From contig CALCJK010000010.1 in NCBI GenBank assembly GCA_937967455.1, positions 1 to 64,000 on the forward strand: 64,000 bases of DNA, written 5' to 3'. The notes beneath the pieces are model-generated. The model was not told the DNA's origin, made no database searches, and saw nothing but the letters and a program-made list of their open reading frames with translations. Below, in pieces: positions 34,358-43,902 of this stretch; position 1 is the first letter of the stretch; the number at the start of each line of letters is the position of its first letter. This DNA is from an uncultured bacterium. GTDB taxonomy: Bacteria; Bacteroidota; Ignavibacteria; UBA10030; BY39. The translations under genes and the position numbers were made by a program.

Positions 34358-34996
34358 TTACTTTGGGAATTTGGCATTCATCAATTCAGAAATAAGTTTC
34401 TCTTTATTTGCGATTGAAATTTGTCTTCCAAATATACTAAGCCCTTCAACTTTTCTGGCTAACCTACGTAGTTGATGAACGCTCAATGATTCAAGTTTTG
34501 TTAAATATTCTTTCTCATCATTTATATTTTCAAGATTTTCTAAAGAAACCTCAACCGAAGGAGGTGCTTGCTCAATATCTGCACTAGGTTTGGCTTCTGG
34601 TTGAATTGATTTTGGCTTTCTGCCTCTTTTTCTAATAGGTTTTAGTTCTTTTTCCATTTTGGTTGATGACTCAATTGATGGCATTTGTGTAAAAGGTGGT
34701 ATTGGTGGCATTTCTTCTTTTGTGTAAATCAGATCTTCAAGTTCTCCAATTGGACGTGGAATTACGTGAGTTGAAATTAGTTCTCCCACGCGAGCAGCTG
34801 CTGCAGCTCCAGCGTCCACAGCGGCTTTTACAGCTGCCACATCACCAACCACTTTAATAGTTACAAATCCACCTCGAATTTTTTCTTTTCCTACAAGTTT
34901 TACCTCTGCAGCTTTAGTTGCAGCATCTGCAGCTTCAATTGCTCCAATTAAGCCTCTAGTCTCTATCAGACCAAGAGCATAATCTAACATTTTCAT
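34358..34996 (-). CDS. BMC-H shell protein with long basic, Rho_N/SAP-like tail
   Basis: Residues 1-90 are a full BMC domain ([48 protein letters not shown]) like PduA/EutM hexamers. The rest is unusual: a Pro-rich linker (96-120), a basic AT-hook-like motif RKRGRKPK (122-129), another Pro/Glu linker, and a C-terminal segment (about 163-208) with [13 protein letters not shown] and a second helix [12 protein letters not shown], resembling Rho N-terminal or SAP helix-extended-helix motifs. These suggest nucleic-acid binding. EutK with an HTH tail is the known precedent. It sits 17 nt after the plain shell gene. Confidence 0.88.
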   Translation of the reverse strand: MKMLDYALGLIETRGLIGAIEAADAATKAAEVKLVGKEKIRGGFVTIKVVGDVAAVKAAVDAGAAAAARVGELISTHVIPRPIGELEDLIYTKEEMPPIPPFTQMPSIESSTKMEKELKPIRKRGRKPKSIQPEAKPSADIEQAPPSVEVSLENLENINDEKEYLTKLESLSVHQLRRLARKVEGLSIFGRQISIANKEKLISELMNAKFPK

Positions 34997-35013
34997 TTTT
35001 TAACCTTTTGGGT

Positions 35014-35310
35014 TTATTTTCCTTCTGGGCGCTTTGGTAATATCAATTCTACATCAACATGTGGCCTTGGAATTACATGCACTGATACTAACTCACCAAC
35101 TCTCTGGGCAGCTGCGGCTCCTGCATCAGTGGCTGCTTTTACTGCTCCTACATCTCCTCTTACCATTACAGTTACATACCCACCACCAATAACTTCTTTC
35201 CCAATTAGTGTGACTTTTGCAGCTTTTACCATTGCATCAGCTGCTTCAATTGAACCAACCAAACCTTTGGTTTCAACCATTCCTAAAGCATCTAAAGAAA
35301 TTTCTGCCAT
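35014..35310 (-). CDS. BMC-H hexameric shell protein
   Basis: 98-aa microcompartment shell protein (PduA/EutM/CsoS1 type): [55 protein letters not shown]. It forms hexagonal tiles of a protein shell. The window has no pentamer (EutN/CcmL), trimer, signature enzyme or aldehyde dehydrogenase gene, so this is a satellite locus. It has a consensus-like promoter (35357-35385) and GGAG ribosome site. Confidence 0.95.
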   Translation of the reverse strand: MAEISLDALGMVETKGLVGSIEAADAMVKAAKVTLIGKEVIGGGYVTVMVRGDVGAVKAATDAGAAAAQRVGELVSVHVIPRPHVDVELILPKRPEGK

Positions 35311-35356
35311 TTAAAAACTCCAAATTATGTTAAACATACTTGAATTATTTTCTACG

Positions 35357-35385
35357 AATATAAGCAATTGGGAGCATAATGTCAA
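35357..35385 (-). promoter_or_regulatory. Consensus promoter of the BMC shell unit
   Basis: Minus strand TTGACA (35380-35385), 17-nt spacer, TATATT (35357-35362). The -35 covers the stop codon of the YfhO-like gene. Start near 35350 gives a 40-nt leader with GGAG before the ATG. Confidence 0.7.
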
Positions 35386-37880
35386 CTTTTACTTATTTTT
35401 TTCCTGAAAATGAAATTTAATTTTTCTCGGTTCTGATATATCCCAATTCCCACCAAAATAATTGCTATAACCCAGCTTATATGTGTTAAAATATATCCGG
35501 TTTTATAAATTTCTGGATAAAATTTGAATTCAACTTTGTGTGTTCCCGATGGTAAAATTATTGATCTTAAAATATAATTAGTTTTGTATATTTCCGTCTC
35601 CTTCCCATCAATAAAAGCCTTCCAACCAGCTGGATAATAAACCTCACTCAAAACCAAAAGCACATTATCTATATTAGAATATGCTTCCATTTCTATGTGG
35701 TTAGATTTGTAATTTAAAAATTTTATATAAGAGGAATCTGGTTTATTTACTTGAATATTTGGTGTTTTTTCTAACACTGCTGCTGTTTTACTACTAAAAT
35801 AAGGGGAATTTAAAATACTAAAAACTTCACTTTTATTTTTTGCCACAAGAACATTGTCAACAAAAAATGCTCTGGGTTGATATTCGGGGTTAAGATGGGT
35901 AACCAAACCTTTCTTCTGGTCGAATGCCACAATTTGAAATTTTTCTTCTGGCAATCTACCCTGAGCAATCAAATACTTCGTGTTTAGCATATTCACAATA
36001 TTCATATTTAAAGGGAACCTCGGGTCAGATCCTTTATATAGACAGGAATCAAGAATTTCTTGATAAATTTTTATTTTTGCAGGACTGTATCCACCAATAG
36101 ATTCAATTGTGTGGTACATCCAGGAATTATCCATAAAAATTTGTCCAATTGGAAATATTCTGAAATGAGATTTATCTTGTTTTAAAAAAGTAACAGTCTG
36201 ATCTGGTAGATTGCGCTGCTCCAGTGCATTGTTGGGTTTTGGGTCAATAAATTTTCTATCTATTATTAACAAATCGATTGTTAAAATTAAAATTAATAAT
36301 GAACTGAATGTAAATTTTGAAATTTTATTGTTAAGATAAATTAATATTATACCAAATGTTGCATTTAGAAGTAGTGTAAATTTTATGTAATCATTCCATA
36401 ACATATCAAACCTTATAGATTTTAACTGGTTTAAGGCTTGATTTGCCTGTGCTCCATATTGTTGTTGCAGTTGTTGTAAGTCACCATCTTTTACAAACAT
36501 AAAACTCGAAAGTTGATTAAAAATTGTATCCTTTGCAATTAGTCCAAGAATCAAAATACCTAAGGTAATGCCTCCAATGGTGTAAATCCTTTTTTTAAAT
36601 TTTTGATGGTTCAATTTCTCATTTTGTTCTAATAGAAACGTTAGTCCGTATGCTGCCATGATACCAAATGTAAGTGGTAGCAAATGCAGGATCATTGAAG
36701 GTGCTCTAAATTTATTAAAATACGGTAAATAATTGAATAATAATGAGTAAAAAAGATTAAAATGCTTTCCAAAAGAAATCAAAAAAATTAAGATTGTTAA
36801 TAAAATGAAGAAGATTAGCAATCTATTACGATTGTATATTAAAGCTATTATTGCGAAAATTATTGGTATTATACCGAAATATACGGTTGTATCTGTAAAT
36901 GGCATCCAGCCCCAATAATAGGGAGTTGAAAATCCAAAAAATGATGGTATTAATAAATTAAGGGTTTCCAATGGATGAAACGACCAATTGGTGGCATAAT
37001 CATAACTTAAGCCACCGGTTACTCCGGGTTCACCTCCACCCCGAATCGAATATTGAGCATATTCATGAACTGATAGATAAACATATGATGAAATTCCGAA
37101 ACCAATTACTAGTGCAAGAATAAATATTATTAAAAAGGTAAACGAAATATTTAAATTAGTTTTTGTAGTAATAATTTGATATATAAAAAAGAGTCCAGTT
37201 ATCATGAATCCGTAATATACCATCTGAACATGGTAAGTCAATAGAGCGGTTCCTATAGCTATAGAGAATAAACCCAGAGAAAGTAGATTCCTTTTTTCGA
37301 ATAGATAATTAGTTAGCAGTAATAGAAGCGGTATGTAACTCAGAGCCATCATTTTTGAGCCATGTCCGTGAATTGTGAGTCCAACAGCGTATGGTGATAA
37401 TGAAAAAACTAAAGCTGCGAGCAGAGAAGGTAAGGGTTTAAATTTCATTTGGCGAGCGAGCAGATACATAAAAATTCCTGCAAGTAAATAGTGTAATACG
37501 AACCAGGATTCTTTAACTTTCAGAAATAGGAAAGTCCCGAGAAAATGAATTACAGATTGTGCATAATTGACATTGTGTGGGATATAAGCAAGTGGACCGA
37601 GACCAGGCATTCCGCTAAAAATATAGGGAAACCAGAGAGGTTTTTGTCCTTCTGATTTTTCAAGGTATTCAGCAGCTTTCGACCAGGCTTCTGCTGCTGC
37701 TGTATCACCCGCATCAGAGAAGAGCATATTTTTGAAAATTATTTCATTGAAAAGAAATAAAAGTATTAAAAAAATTATACCAATTGAAATCAATTCTTTT
37801 TTAAAGTTACTCAGTTGCTCATACCAGATTGGATTACCTAATATGGTTATTTTTGATGATTGTTTTTTGTCTTTTTTCAT
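35382..37880 (-). CDS. YfhO-like multi-span membrane protein
   Basis: 832 aa, about 12-14 membrane segments, with the family phrase LFSDAGDTAAAEAWSKAA, WFPYIFSGMPGLGP near the N-terminus, and a C-terminal extracytoplasmic part (VLSEVYYPAGWKAFIDGKET, a YfhO motif), followed by one last membrane segment. YfhO is a GT-C-like family linked to glycosylation of envelope polymers; in Bacillus it glycosylates lipoteichoic acid. Adjacent to a polysaccharide operon, which fits. Own promoter at 37916-37944. Confidence 0.82.
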   Translation of the reverse strand: MKKDKKQSSKITILGNPIWYEQLSNFKKELISIGIIFLILLFLFNEIIFKNMLFSDAGDTAAAEAWSKAAEYLEKSEGQKPLWFPYIFSGMPGLGPLAYIPHNVNYAQSVIHFLGTFLFLKVKESWFVLHYLLAGIFMYLLARQMKFKPLPSLLAALVFSLSPYAVGLTIHGHGSKMMALSYIPLLLLLTNYLFEKRNLLSLGLFSIAIGTALLTYHVQMVYYGFMITGLFFIYQIITTKTNLNISFTFLIIFILALVIGFGISSYVYLSVHEYAQYSIRGGGEPGVTGGLSYDYATNWSFHPLETLNLLIPSFFGFSTPYYWGWMPFTDTTVYFGIIPIIFAIIALIYNRNRLLIFFILLTILIFLISFGKHFNLFYSLLFNYLPYFNKFRAPSMILHLLPLTFGIMAAYGLTFLLEQNEKLNHQKFKKRIYTIGGITLGILILGLIAKDTIFNQLSSFMFVKDGDLQQLQQQYGAQANQALNQLKSIRFDMLWNDYIKFTLLLNATFGIILIYLNNKISKFTFSSLLILILTIDLLIIDRKFIDPKPNNALEQRNLPDQTVTFLKQDKSHFRIFPIGQIFMDNSWMYHTIESIGGYSPAKIKIYQEILDSCLYKGSDPRFPLNMNIVNMLNTKYLIAQGRLPEEKFQIVAFDQKKGLVTHLNPEYQPRAFFVDNVLVAKNKSEVFSILNSPYFSSKTAAVLEKTPNIQVNKPDSSYIKFLNYKSNHIEMEAYSNIDNVLLVLSEVYYPAGWKAFIDGKETEIYKTNYILRSIILPSGTHKVEFKFYPEIYKTGYILTHISWVIAIILVGIGIYQNREKLNFIFRKKISKS

Positions 37881-37915
37881 TGTGATTTTATTTGTTAATA
37901 ATTTTTAGACTATGA

Positions 37916-37944
37916 AATATAAATAAATGACATATATTCTGCAA
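37916..37944 (-). promoter_or_regulatory. Putative promoter of the YfhO-like gene
   Basis: Minus strand TTGCAG (37939-37944), 17-nt spacer, TATATT (37916-37921), leading to a leader of about 30 nt. It separates the gene from the upstream polysaccharide operon. Confidence 0.5.
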
Positions 37945-37950
37945 TTGATT

Positions 37951-39108
37951 TTAAGATTTTCTCAAATAATTTTCTATTAATGAGTTAACTATTTTATACT
38001 TTTCGTTCCAATCATTAACTTTAGCAAAGTTTTTTATTTTGTTAATGAAGTCGGATTGTGTAGATTTTTCTAATGCTAAAAATAGGTTCTGTAAAAACTC
38101 CTCTTTTGTATTAGATATAAATATAAGGTCTTTGTATTCTTCTAAATCATCAGAGAAATTTGTACAAACCGTAGGTATTCCTGTTGCTGAATATTCAAAC
38201 AATTTTACTGGATTAACACCCTCAGTTAATTCATTTCGTTTAAATGGTATGATTCCAATATTGAACCTTGAGGAATAAGCAGGTATATCTTTATAATTTT
38301 TAAAGCCCAAATAAAAAAAGTTGTTATATTTTTTCAGATTAGTTAAAGATTTCTCAATCTCTGGGTGTTCTTTACCAATAAATACAAAATTGATGTGTGA
38401 AATTTTCGAACAAAGATAAGCAATTAATTCAAAGTCCAGCCATGGATATATTGCGCCAATGTATCCTACAATTTTTTTGTCCTTGGGTAAATCAGGTGGA
38501 TCTACATGAGTCTGAGGTGAAGAAAATAAATTATACTCTACTCCGTTTGTTACAAGGTAAACATTTTCAGTTCTTATCGATTTTATTTGTTTAATTAGGT
38601 TATTTGAAGTCGTTATAATAAAATTGGAATTTTCTACTAAATGTTGCCACATTTTTACAATATGATCTGGTAGTTTTGTAAATCCAAATGCATTATCGAT
38701 ATAGTCATAAATTATTATTTTGGGTTTGAAGTATCTTGTTATATTCGATATTTGAAAATTTTCAAAGAAAAAAACATATTCATCATTTTTTTTGTGATTG
38801 ATTTCAGAAGTGATTTTTTCAATTATTTTGTATTGTATAAATTGTATTGTTAATCTAAAAATTTTACATGAGCTTAAAAAGAATGCTAGTTTTTTAATGA
38901 ATTTATTTCGTGCGTTGTATGGAATCGTAGGTACTGTGACTGAATATAAATTTTCTCCGATATTCTTTAATTTAAAATTTAATTTATTTGATAAAGTGAA
39001 TGGTTCAATCCAGATTACAATATAGTTTTTAGACAGTCTCTTGGCTAAATGATGTGGTCTTTGATACAAACCTTCCCACGGTATGTCGCTAAAGAAAAAA
39101 ATAATCAT
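37951..39108 (-). CDS. Glycosyltransferase (GT4-like), polysaccharide operon
   Basis: I take ATG 39108 as the start; the longer frame to 39216 would overlap the preceding methyltransferase by about 100 nt and adds no family sequence. The protein then begins MIIFFFSDIPWEGLYQRPHHLAKRL, typical of GT1/GT4 transferases with an N-terminal Rossmann domain. The C-terminal domain shows KIVGYIGAIYPWLDFELI and the donor-site region GVNPVKLFEYSATGIPTV. About 385 aa. Last gene of the polysaccharide operon, 4 nt after the methyltransferase. Sugar specificity unknown. Confidence 0.85.
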   Translation of the reverse strand: MIIFFFSDIPWEGLYQRPHHLAKRLSKNYIVIWIEPFTLSNKLNFKLKNIGENLYSVTVPTIPYNARNKFIKKLAFFLSSCKIFRLTIQFIQYKIIEKITSEINHKKNDEYVFFFENFQISNITRYFKPKIIIYDYIDNAFGFTKLPDHIVKMWQHLVENSNFIITTSNNLIKQIKSIRTENVYLVTNGVEYNLFSSPQTHVDPPDLPKDKKIVGYIGAIYPWLDFELIAYLCSKISHINFVFIGKEHPEIEKSLTNLKKYNNFFYLGFKNYKDIPAYSSRFNIGIIPFKRNELTEGVNPVKLFEYSATGIPTVCTNFSDDLEEYKDLIFISNTKEEFLQNLFLALEKSTQSDFINKIKNFAKVNDWNEKYKIVNSLIENYLRKS

Positions 39109-39112
39109 ATTA

Positions 39113-39856
39113 TTAATTATTTTTTCTAAAAACAGAGACCAATAGGTAACCTTTGAATATCTTTGACCATAATTTTTTAAGAAATTGTGGAGTGATTTTA
39201 TATGATCCTTTAACAATAAAGAATGAAATTTTACTGAAATATTTTAGGAAAGTAATTTGTTGTTCAAAATTAAAATAATATTCATTTATTAAATTTAAAT
39301 TTAATCTTTCTGCATATAGTTTAAAACTCTTCACAGGATACTCTTCTCCAAAAACCCATTTTCCTTTTTTTTCAGCGAAGAATTTCCCTAATCGATAAAG
39401 TATTGCATATTTATAAGGATTGAAAGTTATTATAATACCATTTTTTTTACATACCCTGCTCATTTCCTTTAATCCTGCGATTTGATCCTGGAATAAGTAA
39501 TGTTCCATGACTCCAGCATTCCATACCACATCAAATGATTCATCTTTAAAAGGGATATTAAACATTGATGCGCAAACATGATTTGAGTTCAATTTTTTTT
39601 GTTTAAAATAGTGTTTACTTATTATTAAAGCTTCTAAGGAAATATCTAGTAAATAAACATCGCCACCATTCTCAGCAATATCAATAGAAATCTCGCTTAC
39701 ACCACTACCACATTCTAAGAAATATTTGTTTTTAAAATCACCTAAAATATTATGAAGTTCTACATAAATTGGGGATTTTGATAGGTGTTTATCGGCCATA
39801 TGCTCTTCATTTAACCAGTATTTTTTCCAATTTTCTATTACTTCTTTTCTTCCCAT
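39113..39856 (-). CDS. Class I SAM-dependent methyltransferase
   Basis: 247 aa. SAM-binding motif I FLECGSGVSEISIDIAENG, motif II VYLLDISLEAL, and FDVVWNAGVMEHY before motif III. Such enzymes in polysaccharide operons methylate sugars or nucleotide-sugar precursors. Lies 1 nt after the flippase gene and 4 nt before a glycosyltransferase gene. The C-terminus is basic and hydrophobic. Substrate unknown. Confidence 0.85.
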   Translation of the reverse strand: MGRKEVIENWKKYWLNEEHMADKHLSKSPIYVELHNILGDFKNKYFLECGSGVSEISIDIAENGGDVYLLDISLEALIISKHYFKQKKLNSNHVCASMFNIPFKDESFDVVWNAGVMEHYLFQDQIAGLKEMSRVCKKNGIIITFNPYKYAILYRLGKFFAEKKGKWVFGEEYPVKSFKLYAERLNLNLINEYYFNFEQQITFLKYFSKISFFIVKGSYKITPQFLKKLWSKIFKGYLLVSVFRKNN

Positions 39857-39857
39857 G

Positions 39858-41183
39858 TTATAAAATGCCGGTCTTTTTAAAAAGAAAGTTTTTTATATCT
39901 TTTATCCTACTAATGATAGATAAAAGTGAAAAGTTTACAAAGTTTTTCGTATGATAAAACCATAACAAACTCATAATGAATTGTATCAATAAAATTGCAT
40001 AGATAATACCTTCAATTGAGGCAATTATACCTAAAATATAAAAAAATAGAAAATCTAAAATCAGATTTATAAATGTCAGTTTAAAAATTAAGTTAGTTTT
40101 ACCTATGCCAAATATAACACTAGAAGACACAGATATCCATGGAATAAATATACCCATTAATGATAACAATTTTAATAAGTTTTTGGCTTCTGGATATTTT
40201 GTATTATATAAAAGATTAATAAGTAAATCGCTTGAGAAAAAAAGCAAAAATACAATCGGTATTATACTGACTAAAGAAAAACAAGTTGATTTTTCAAGAA
40301 GCTCTGTTAATTTAGAGCTTTCTTTTTTACTATCCAAAAGTGAGCTGGCTGGGAGAATAAACATTTGAATTACCTGTGCATATATGTCGTAAATCCGTGT
40401 AATAATTTTTGCAGCTCCATATATTGCTGTACCATTGACACCTGTAAAGTATGCTACAAAAAATGTATCTAATTGTGAGTGGATTGAATAATTTACCGAA
40501 CTACCAAGTGAATATTTTCCAAGTTTCCAGATTTCATTAAGAGCTATTTTATCAACCTTGGGTTTAAAATAGTTAAATTTACTTGTCATTATAAACAAGG
40601 CAGATATTGAAGATATAAAATTAGTAATGGTAATTATAATGAGTAACTCAATAGCTGAATGTAAAGAATATGTCTCCACAACTATGAAAATGAATATTAA
40701 GCTTCCTATAAAATAAAAAAAATCAATCCAGAAGATTTTTTTTATCTCAAATTTGGCCTGCAACAATGCAAGTATCATATTACGAGGTATTGCAGAGATG
40801 ATATAAATAGGTACATACCACATTGTGTTTCGGATTGATTGATTTAATGAGATATTAAATAGCTGAAGAATAATTTCACCGAATATGAATATTATTATTA
40901 ATCCGATAAATAAAAATCCGGTGTAGTAAATAAAAGCGGCAAAGAAATAACTTTTATAATCATCTGTTTCTGAAGCATATTTTATTAAAGGTTGTAAGGC
41001 AAAACTAAAACCCAGAGAAAAAATTATGATTGTAATTGATTGAATAATAACAAAAGTTCCATATTCAGCTGGAGGTAAAACCCGAATTACAAGAAAAATA
41101 AAACCAATCCCATAAATTACAGGAAGTGATTTATCTGCAAATCCCCAGATGCCTTTACCAATGTGTTTGCCTAATTCCATCAA
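39858..41183 (-). CDS. Wzx-type oligosaccharide flippase
   Basis: 441 aa with about 12-14 membrane segments, of the MOP/PST polysaccharide exporter family: KGIWGFADKSLPVIYGIGFIFLVIRVLP at the N-terminus, LPPAEYGTFVIIQS, and a middle YFTGVNGTAIYGAAKIITRI typical of flippases. It would move lipid-linked oligosaccharide units across the inner membrane. Overlaps the upstream GT2 gene by 4 nt. No Wzy polymerase is evident in the window. Confidence 0.85.
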   Translation of the reverse strand: MMELGKHIGKGIWGFADKSLPVIYGIGFIFLVIRVLPPAEYGTFVIIQSITIIIFSLGFSFALQPLIKYASETDDYKSYFFAAFIYYTGFLFIGLIIIFIFGEIILQLFNISLNQSIRNTMWYVPIYIISAIPRNMILALLQAKFEIKKIFWIDFFYFIGSLIFIFIVVETYSLHSAIELLIIITITNFISSISALFIMTSKFNYFKPKVDKIALNEIWKLGKYSLGSSVNYSIHSQLDTFFVAYFTGVNGTAIYGAAKIITRIYDIYAQVIQMFILPASSLLDSKKESSKLTELLEKSTCFSLVSIIPIVFLLFFSSDLLINLLYNTKYPEAKNLLKLLSLMGIFIPWISVSSSVIFGIGKTNLIFKLTFINLILDFLFFYILGIIASIEGIIYAILLIQFIMSLLWFYHTKNFVNFSLLSIISRIKDIKNFLFKKTGIL

Positions 41184-42016
41184 TATTTCATTTTGTTTTT
41201 ATTGATAAAGCCTCCAATTATATATAAAAACATACCAAAAATAATAGTAATCCATTGATACCATTTTGCATATCGTGAAAAAATTTTTAACTGACTTTTT
41301 AATTTATTATAGTTTTTAAACCAAGAAAAATGGCCTCCAGTACTAACAGAAATTTTGTGCCAGACTTTTGCTTCTGGTTCAAACCAGATTTTGAATCCTG
41401 CGCGGCTTGCTCTAATACAAAAATCAACATCTTCACCATACATATAGTAATTTTCATTAAGCTTTCCAATTTTCTCTATTACATTTCGTTTTATCAAAAT
41501 ACAACATCCCGTTACAAAATCAGTTTCAATTTTGAATGAGTATTTTTCATTATCAAGCTCTCTGATTCCTCTATGATAGATCCAGCCTTTCCACCACTCA
41601 ATTTTTCCACCGGCATACCAAATTAAATTTTTTTGAGCATAGTAAAAAATTTTGGGTCCAATAATTCCATTAATTGGATTACTTTCTGCAGTATTTATTA
41701 AATGTTTCAAAAAATTGGGTTCTACGATTGTATCATTATTAAGCAGCAAAATATAATCAGCATGATTGTTTAATGCATAATCAATTCCTATATTATTTCC
41801 TCCAGCGTATCTTAAATTTTTTAAATTATAAATATACTCTACATCTGGATATTTTGATTTAACTGCCTCCTTAGTACCATCATTTGAAGCGTTATCAACT
41901 ACTAAAATTTTGTGATTAAAGTAATTAATTTTGCTTAATGATTCCAAACATTCAAGTGTATCGTTCTTACCATTCCAAGTAAGTACAATTATGTATACAA
42001 GTGGATGTTGGTTCAT
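41180..42016 (-). CDS. Glycosyltransferase family 2 (rhamnosyltransferase-like)
   Basis: 278 aa GT-A enzyme. VYIIVLTWNGKNDTLECLESL, VVDNASNDGTKEAV, the metal-site DXD-like LLLNNDTIVEP, the acceptor region TGCCILIKRNVIEKIG and YGEDVDFCIRASRAGF (ED catalytic motif). A hydrophobic C-terminus (ITIIFGMFLYIIGGF) may anchor it. Likely adds a sugar to the repeat unit. It overlaps the flippase and follows wecB by 1 nt. Confidence 0.9.
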   Translation of the reverse strand: MNQHPLVYIIVLTWNGKNDTLECLESLSKINYFNHKILVVDNASNDGTKEAVKSKYPDVEYIYNLKNLRYAGGNNIGIDYALNNHADYILLLNNDTIVEPNFLKHLINTAESNPINGIIGPKIFYYAQKNLIWYAGGKIEWWKGWIYHRGIRELDNEKYSFKIETDFVTGCCILIKRNVIEKIGKLNENYYMYGEDVDFCIRASRAGFKIWFEPEAKVWHKISVSTGGHFSWFKNYNKLKSQLKIFSRYAKWYQWITIIFGMFLYIIGGFINKNKMKY

Positions 42017-42017
42017 T

Positions 42018-43136
42018 TTACTTCAGATGGTGTAAAATAATATCGATGATTCTTTTGGCTGCTTTACCATCTCCATAAGGATTAGCTTTTGAAGACATAT
42101 TTTTATATTCAAATTTGTCTGTTAGTAATTTTTGAGCATTGTCAATTATAAAATCTTTGTCTGTGCCTACAAGTCTTGCTGTACCAGCTTCAATTGCTTC
42201 GGGTCGTTCCGTTGTTTTCCTTAAGACAAGTACTGGTTTACCCAAAGATGGTGCTTCTTCCTGTATTCCTCCTGAATCAGTCATAATTAAATAACATTTG
42301 TTCATTAGTTGTACAAAAGGACGATAGTCGAGCGGCTCTATAAGGTGAATTCTATCGAATCCCTTAAGAATTTCGTTTGCAGTTTTTTGGACATTTGGAT
42401 TAGGATGAACTGGATAGATTAACTCTACATCTGGATTTGTTTCTACAATATATTTACAAGCAAGAAAAATATTTCGCATCGGTTCCCCAAAATTTTCCCG
42501 TCGATGAGATGTAAGTAAAATAATTTTTTTATTAAGGAAATCTATCCGATTAAGCTTATCATCGGTAAATGTGTAATTTGGATCTACAATCATTAATAAC
42601 GCATCAATTACTGTATTGCCTGTGACGAAAATTTTATCTGGGTCTATGCCTTCTTTGATTAAGTTTTGTTTAGCCCATTCTGTAGGTGCAAAGTTGTAAT
42701 CAGTTAATCTGGTTGTGAGCTGTCTGTTGATTTCTTCTGGGAATGGATTATATTTATTCCATGTTCTCAATCCAGCTTCTACATGTCCTACAGGTATTCT
42801 TAGATAAAATGCAGCAAGACTTGTTGCAAATGTTGTTGTCGTATCACCCTGAACTAGAACAATATCTGGTTTTTCTTTGATTAAGATTGGTTTAATCTCG
42901 TTTATTACGCTAGATGTAACATAAAATAAATCTTGATTTGCTTGCATTATGTCTAAATCGTAATGTGGTTCGATATTGAAAACTTCAAGTTTTTGATCCA
43001 ACAGCTCTCTGTGTTGTGCGGTAACAATTGTTATAAAATTCAGATTTCTTTTTTCGCATTCTTTTATTATTGGTGCCATTTTAATGGCTTCTGGGCGTGT
43101 TCCAAAGATTATTGCAATTTTCATATTCTTACTCAC
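42018..43136 (-). CDS. wecB: Non-hydrolysing UDP-N-acetylglucosamine 2-epimerase
   Basis: Interconverts UDP-GlcNAc and UDP-ManNAc for surface polysaccharide. Family motifs: IIFGTRPEAIKMAPII, VTAQHRELLDQ, VQGDTTTTFATSLAAF, HVEAGLRTWN, PFPEEINRQL, TSHRRENFGEP, LTDSGGIQEEAPSLGKPVLVLRKTTERPEAI-type segment (TDSGGIQEEAPSLGKPVL). Length 372 aa is normal. It overlaps the upstream methyltransferase by 8 nt. No WecC dehydrogenase is in the window. Confidence 0.94.
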   Translation of the reverse strand: MSKNMKIAIIFGTRPEAIKMAPIIKECEKRNLNFITIVTAQHRELLDQKLEVFNIEPHYDLDIMQANQDLFYVTSSVINEIKPILIKEKPDIVLVQGDTTTTFATSLAAFYLRIPVGHVEAGLRTWNKYNPFPEEINRQLTTRLTDYNFAPTEWAKQNLIKEGIDPDKIFVTGNTVIDALLMIVDPNYTFTDDKLNRIDFLNKKIILLTSHRRENFGEPMRNIFLACKYIVETNPDVELIYPVHPNPNVQKTANEILKGFDRIHLIEPLDYRPFVQLMNKCYLIMTDSGGIQEEAPSLGKPVLVLRKTTERPEAIEAGTARLVGTDKDFIIDNAQKLLTDKFEYKNMSSKANPYGDGKAAKRIIDIILHHLK

Positions 43137-43902
43137 TTTTAATTAAGTAAATTACACCGTTAGTTATTAGCTCATTTAAGATCGGAATTCTGCTAAGTAT
43201 GCCAGTGCTTACTGGTTTTAGTCCAAATCGAATATGGTTGGGACCAATCAAATATTGTTTTTTTTTCTCGATCTGGAGGTTACATTTTTTTAAAATATTT
43301 TCGAACTGTGTAATTCCCATTTTTAAATTTATCAGTTTTAAAATTTCCTGTACAAATGCATAATTTTCATTCCTGTGTAAAATAAGCAATTTATGATAAA
43401 ACGGACATAAATGTATATAGGGAAGCTTTAAAAATTTTCTTTTTAAAAGTTGTTGATGGGCTCCAAATGCAGAGTAATAGGGAGGGAATGTAATTAAAAT
43501 TCTACCGTTTTCTGATAGACAATCTTTAATCTTTTGTAGAACTTCCTCCTTTTTTTCAAGATGTTCAATTACGTCATGCATTATTATAAGATTAAATTTT
43601 TCGTTATGGTATGGAAAATTATTTTCATATATATTTCCAACCACCATTTTGTAATTACGATTTCCTTTAAAATGATTTGCTAACTCAACACGCCTTGGTT
43701 CTATATCAAAACCTTTACATTCAAATCCAGCATCATAAAAAGCAGCAACTCCACCACCATCACCACAACCCACATCGAGTAATTTACAATGGTCACTTGA
43801 AATTCCCCATTTATTTAGTAATGGTATTAAGTATTTTGAAACCACATCGTATTCATATTGCCAATATTTTCTGTCGTGTTCTGATACTTCAAAAGTTTTC
43901 AT
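43129..43902 (-). CDS. Class I SAM-dependent methyltransferase
   Basis: 257 aa. Motif I LLDVGCGDGGGVAAFYDAG, acidic motif II GFDIEPRRVELA, and LIIMHDVIEHLEKKEEVL at the post-motif region, as in UbiE/Coq5-like and sugar methyltransferases. The C-terminal half (about 150-257) is longer and carries aromatic and basic residues. Overlaps the glycosyltransferase upstream (4 nt) and wecB downstream. Substrate unknown. Confidence 0.85.
   Translation of the reverse strand: MKTFEVSEHDRKYWQYEYDVVSKYLIPLLNKWGISSDHCKLLDVGCGDGGGVAAFYDAGFECKGFDIEPRRVELANHFKGNRNYKMVVGNIYENNFPYHNEKFNLIIMHDVIEHLEKKEEVLQKIKDCLSENGRILITFPPYYSAFGAHQQLLKRKFLKLPYIHLCPFYHKLLILHRNENYAFVQEILKLINLKMGITQFENILKKCNLQIEKKKQYLIGPNHIRFGLKPVSTGILSRIPILNELITNGVIYLIKSE

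Noticed and set aside
39109-39216. 36-residue N-terminal extension of the GT4-like gene
   Set aside because: It would overlap the preceding methyltransferase by over 100 nt and adds nothing family-like; ATG 39108 fits the 4-nt spacing of the operon.
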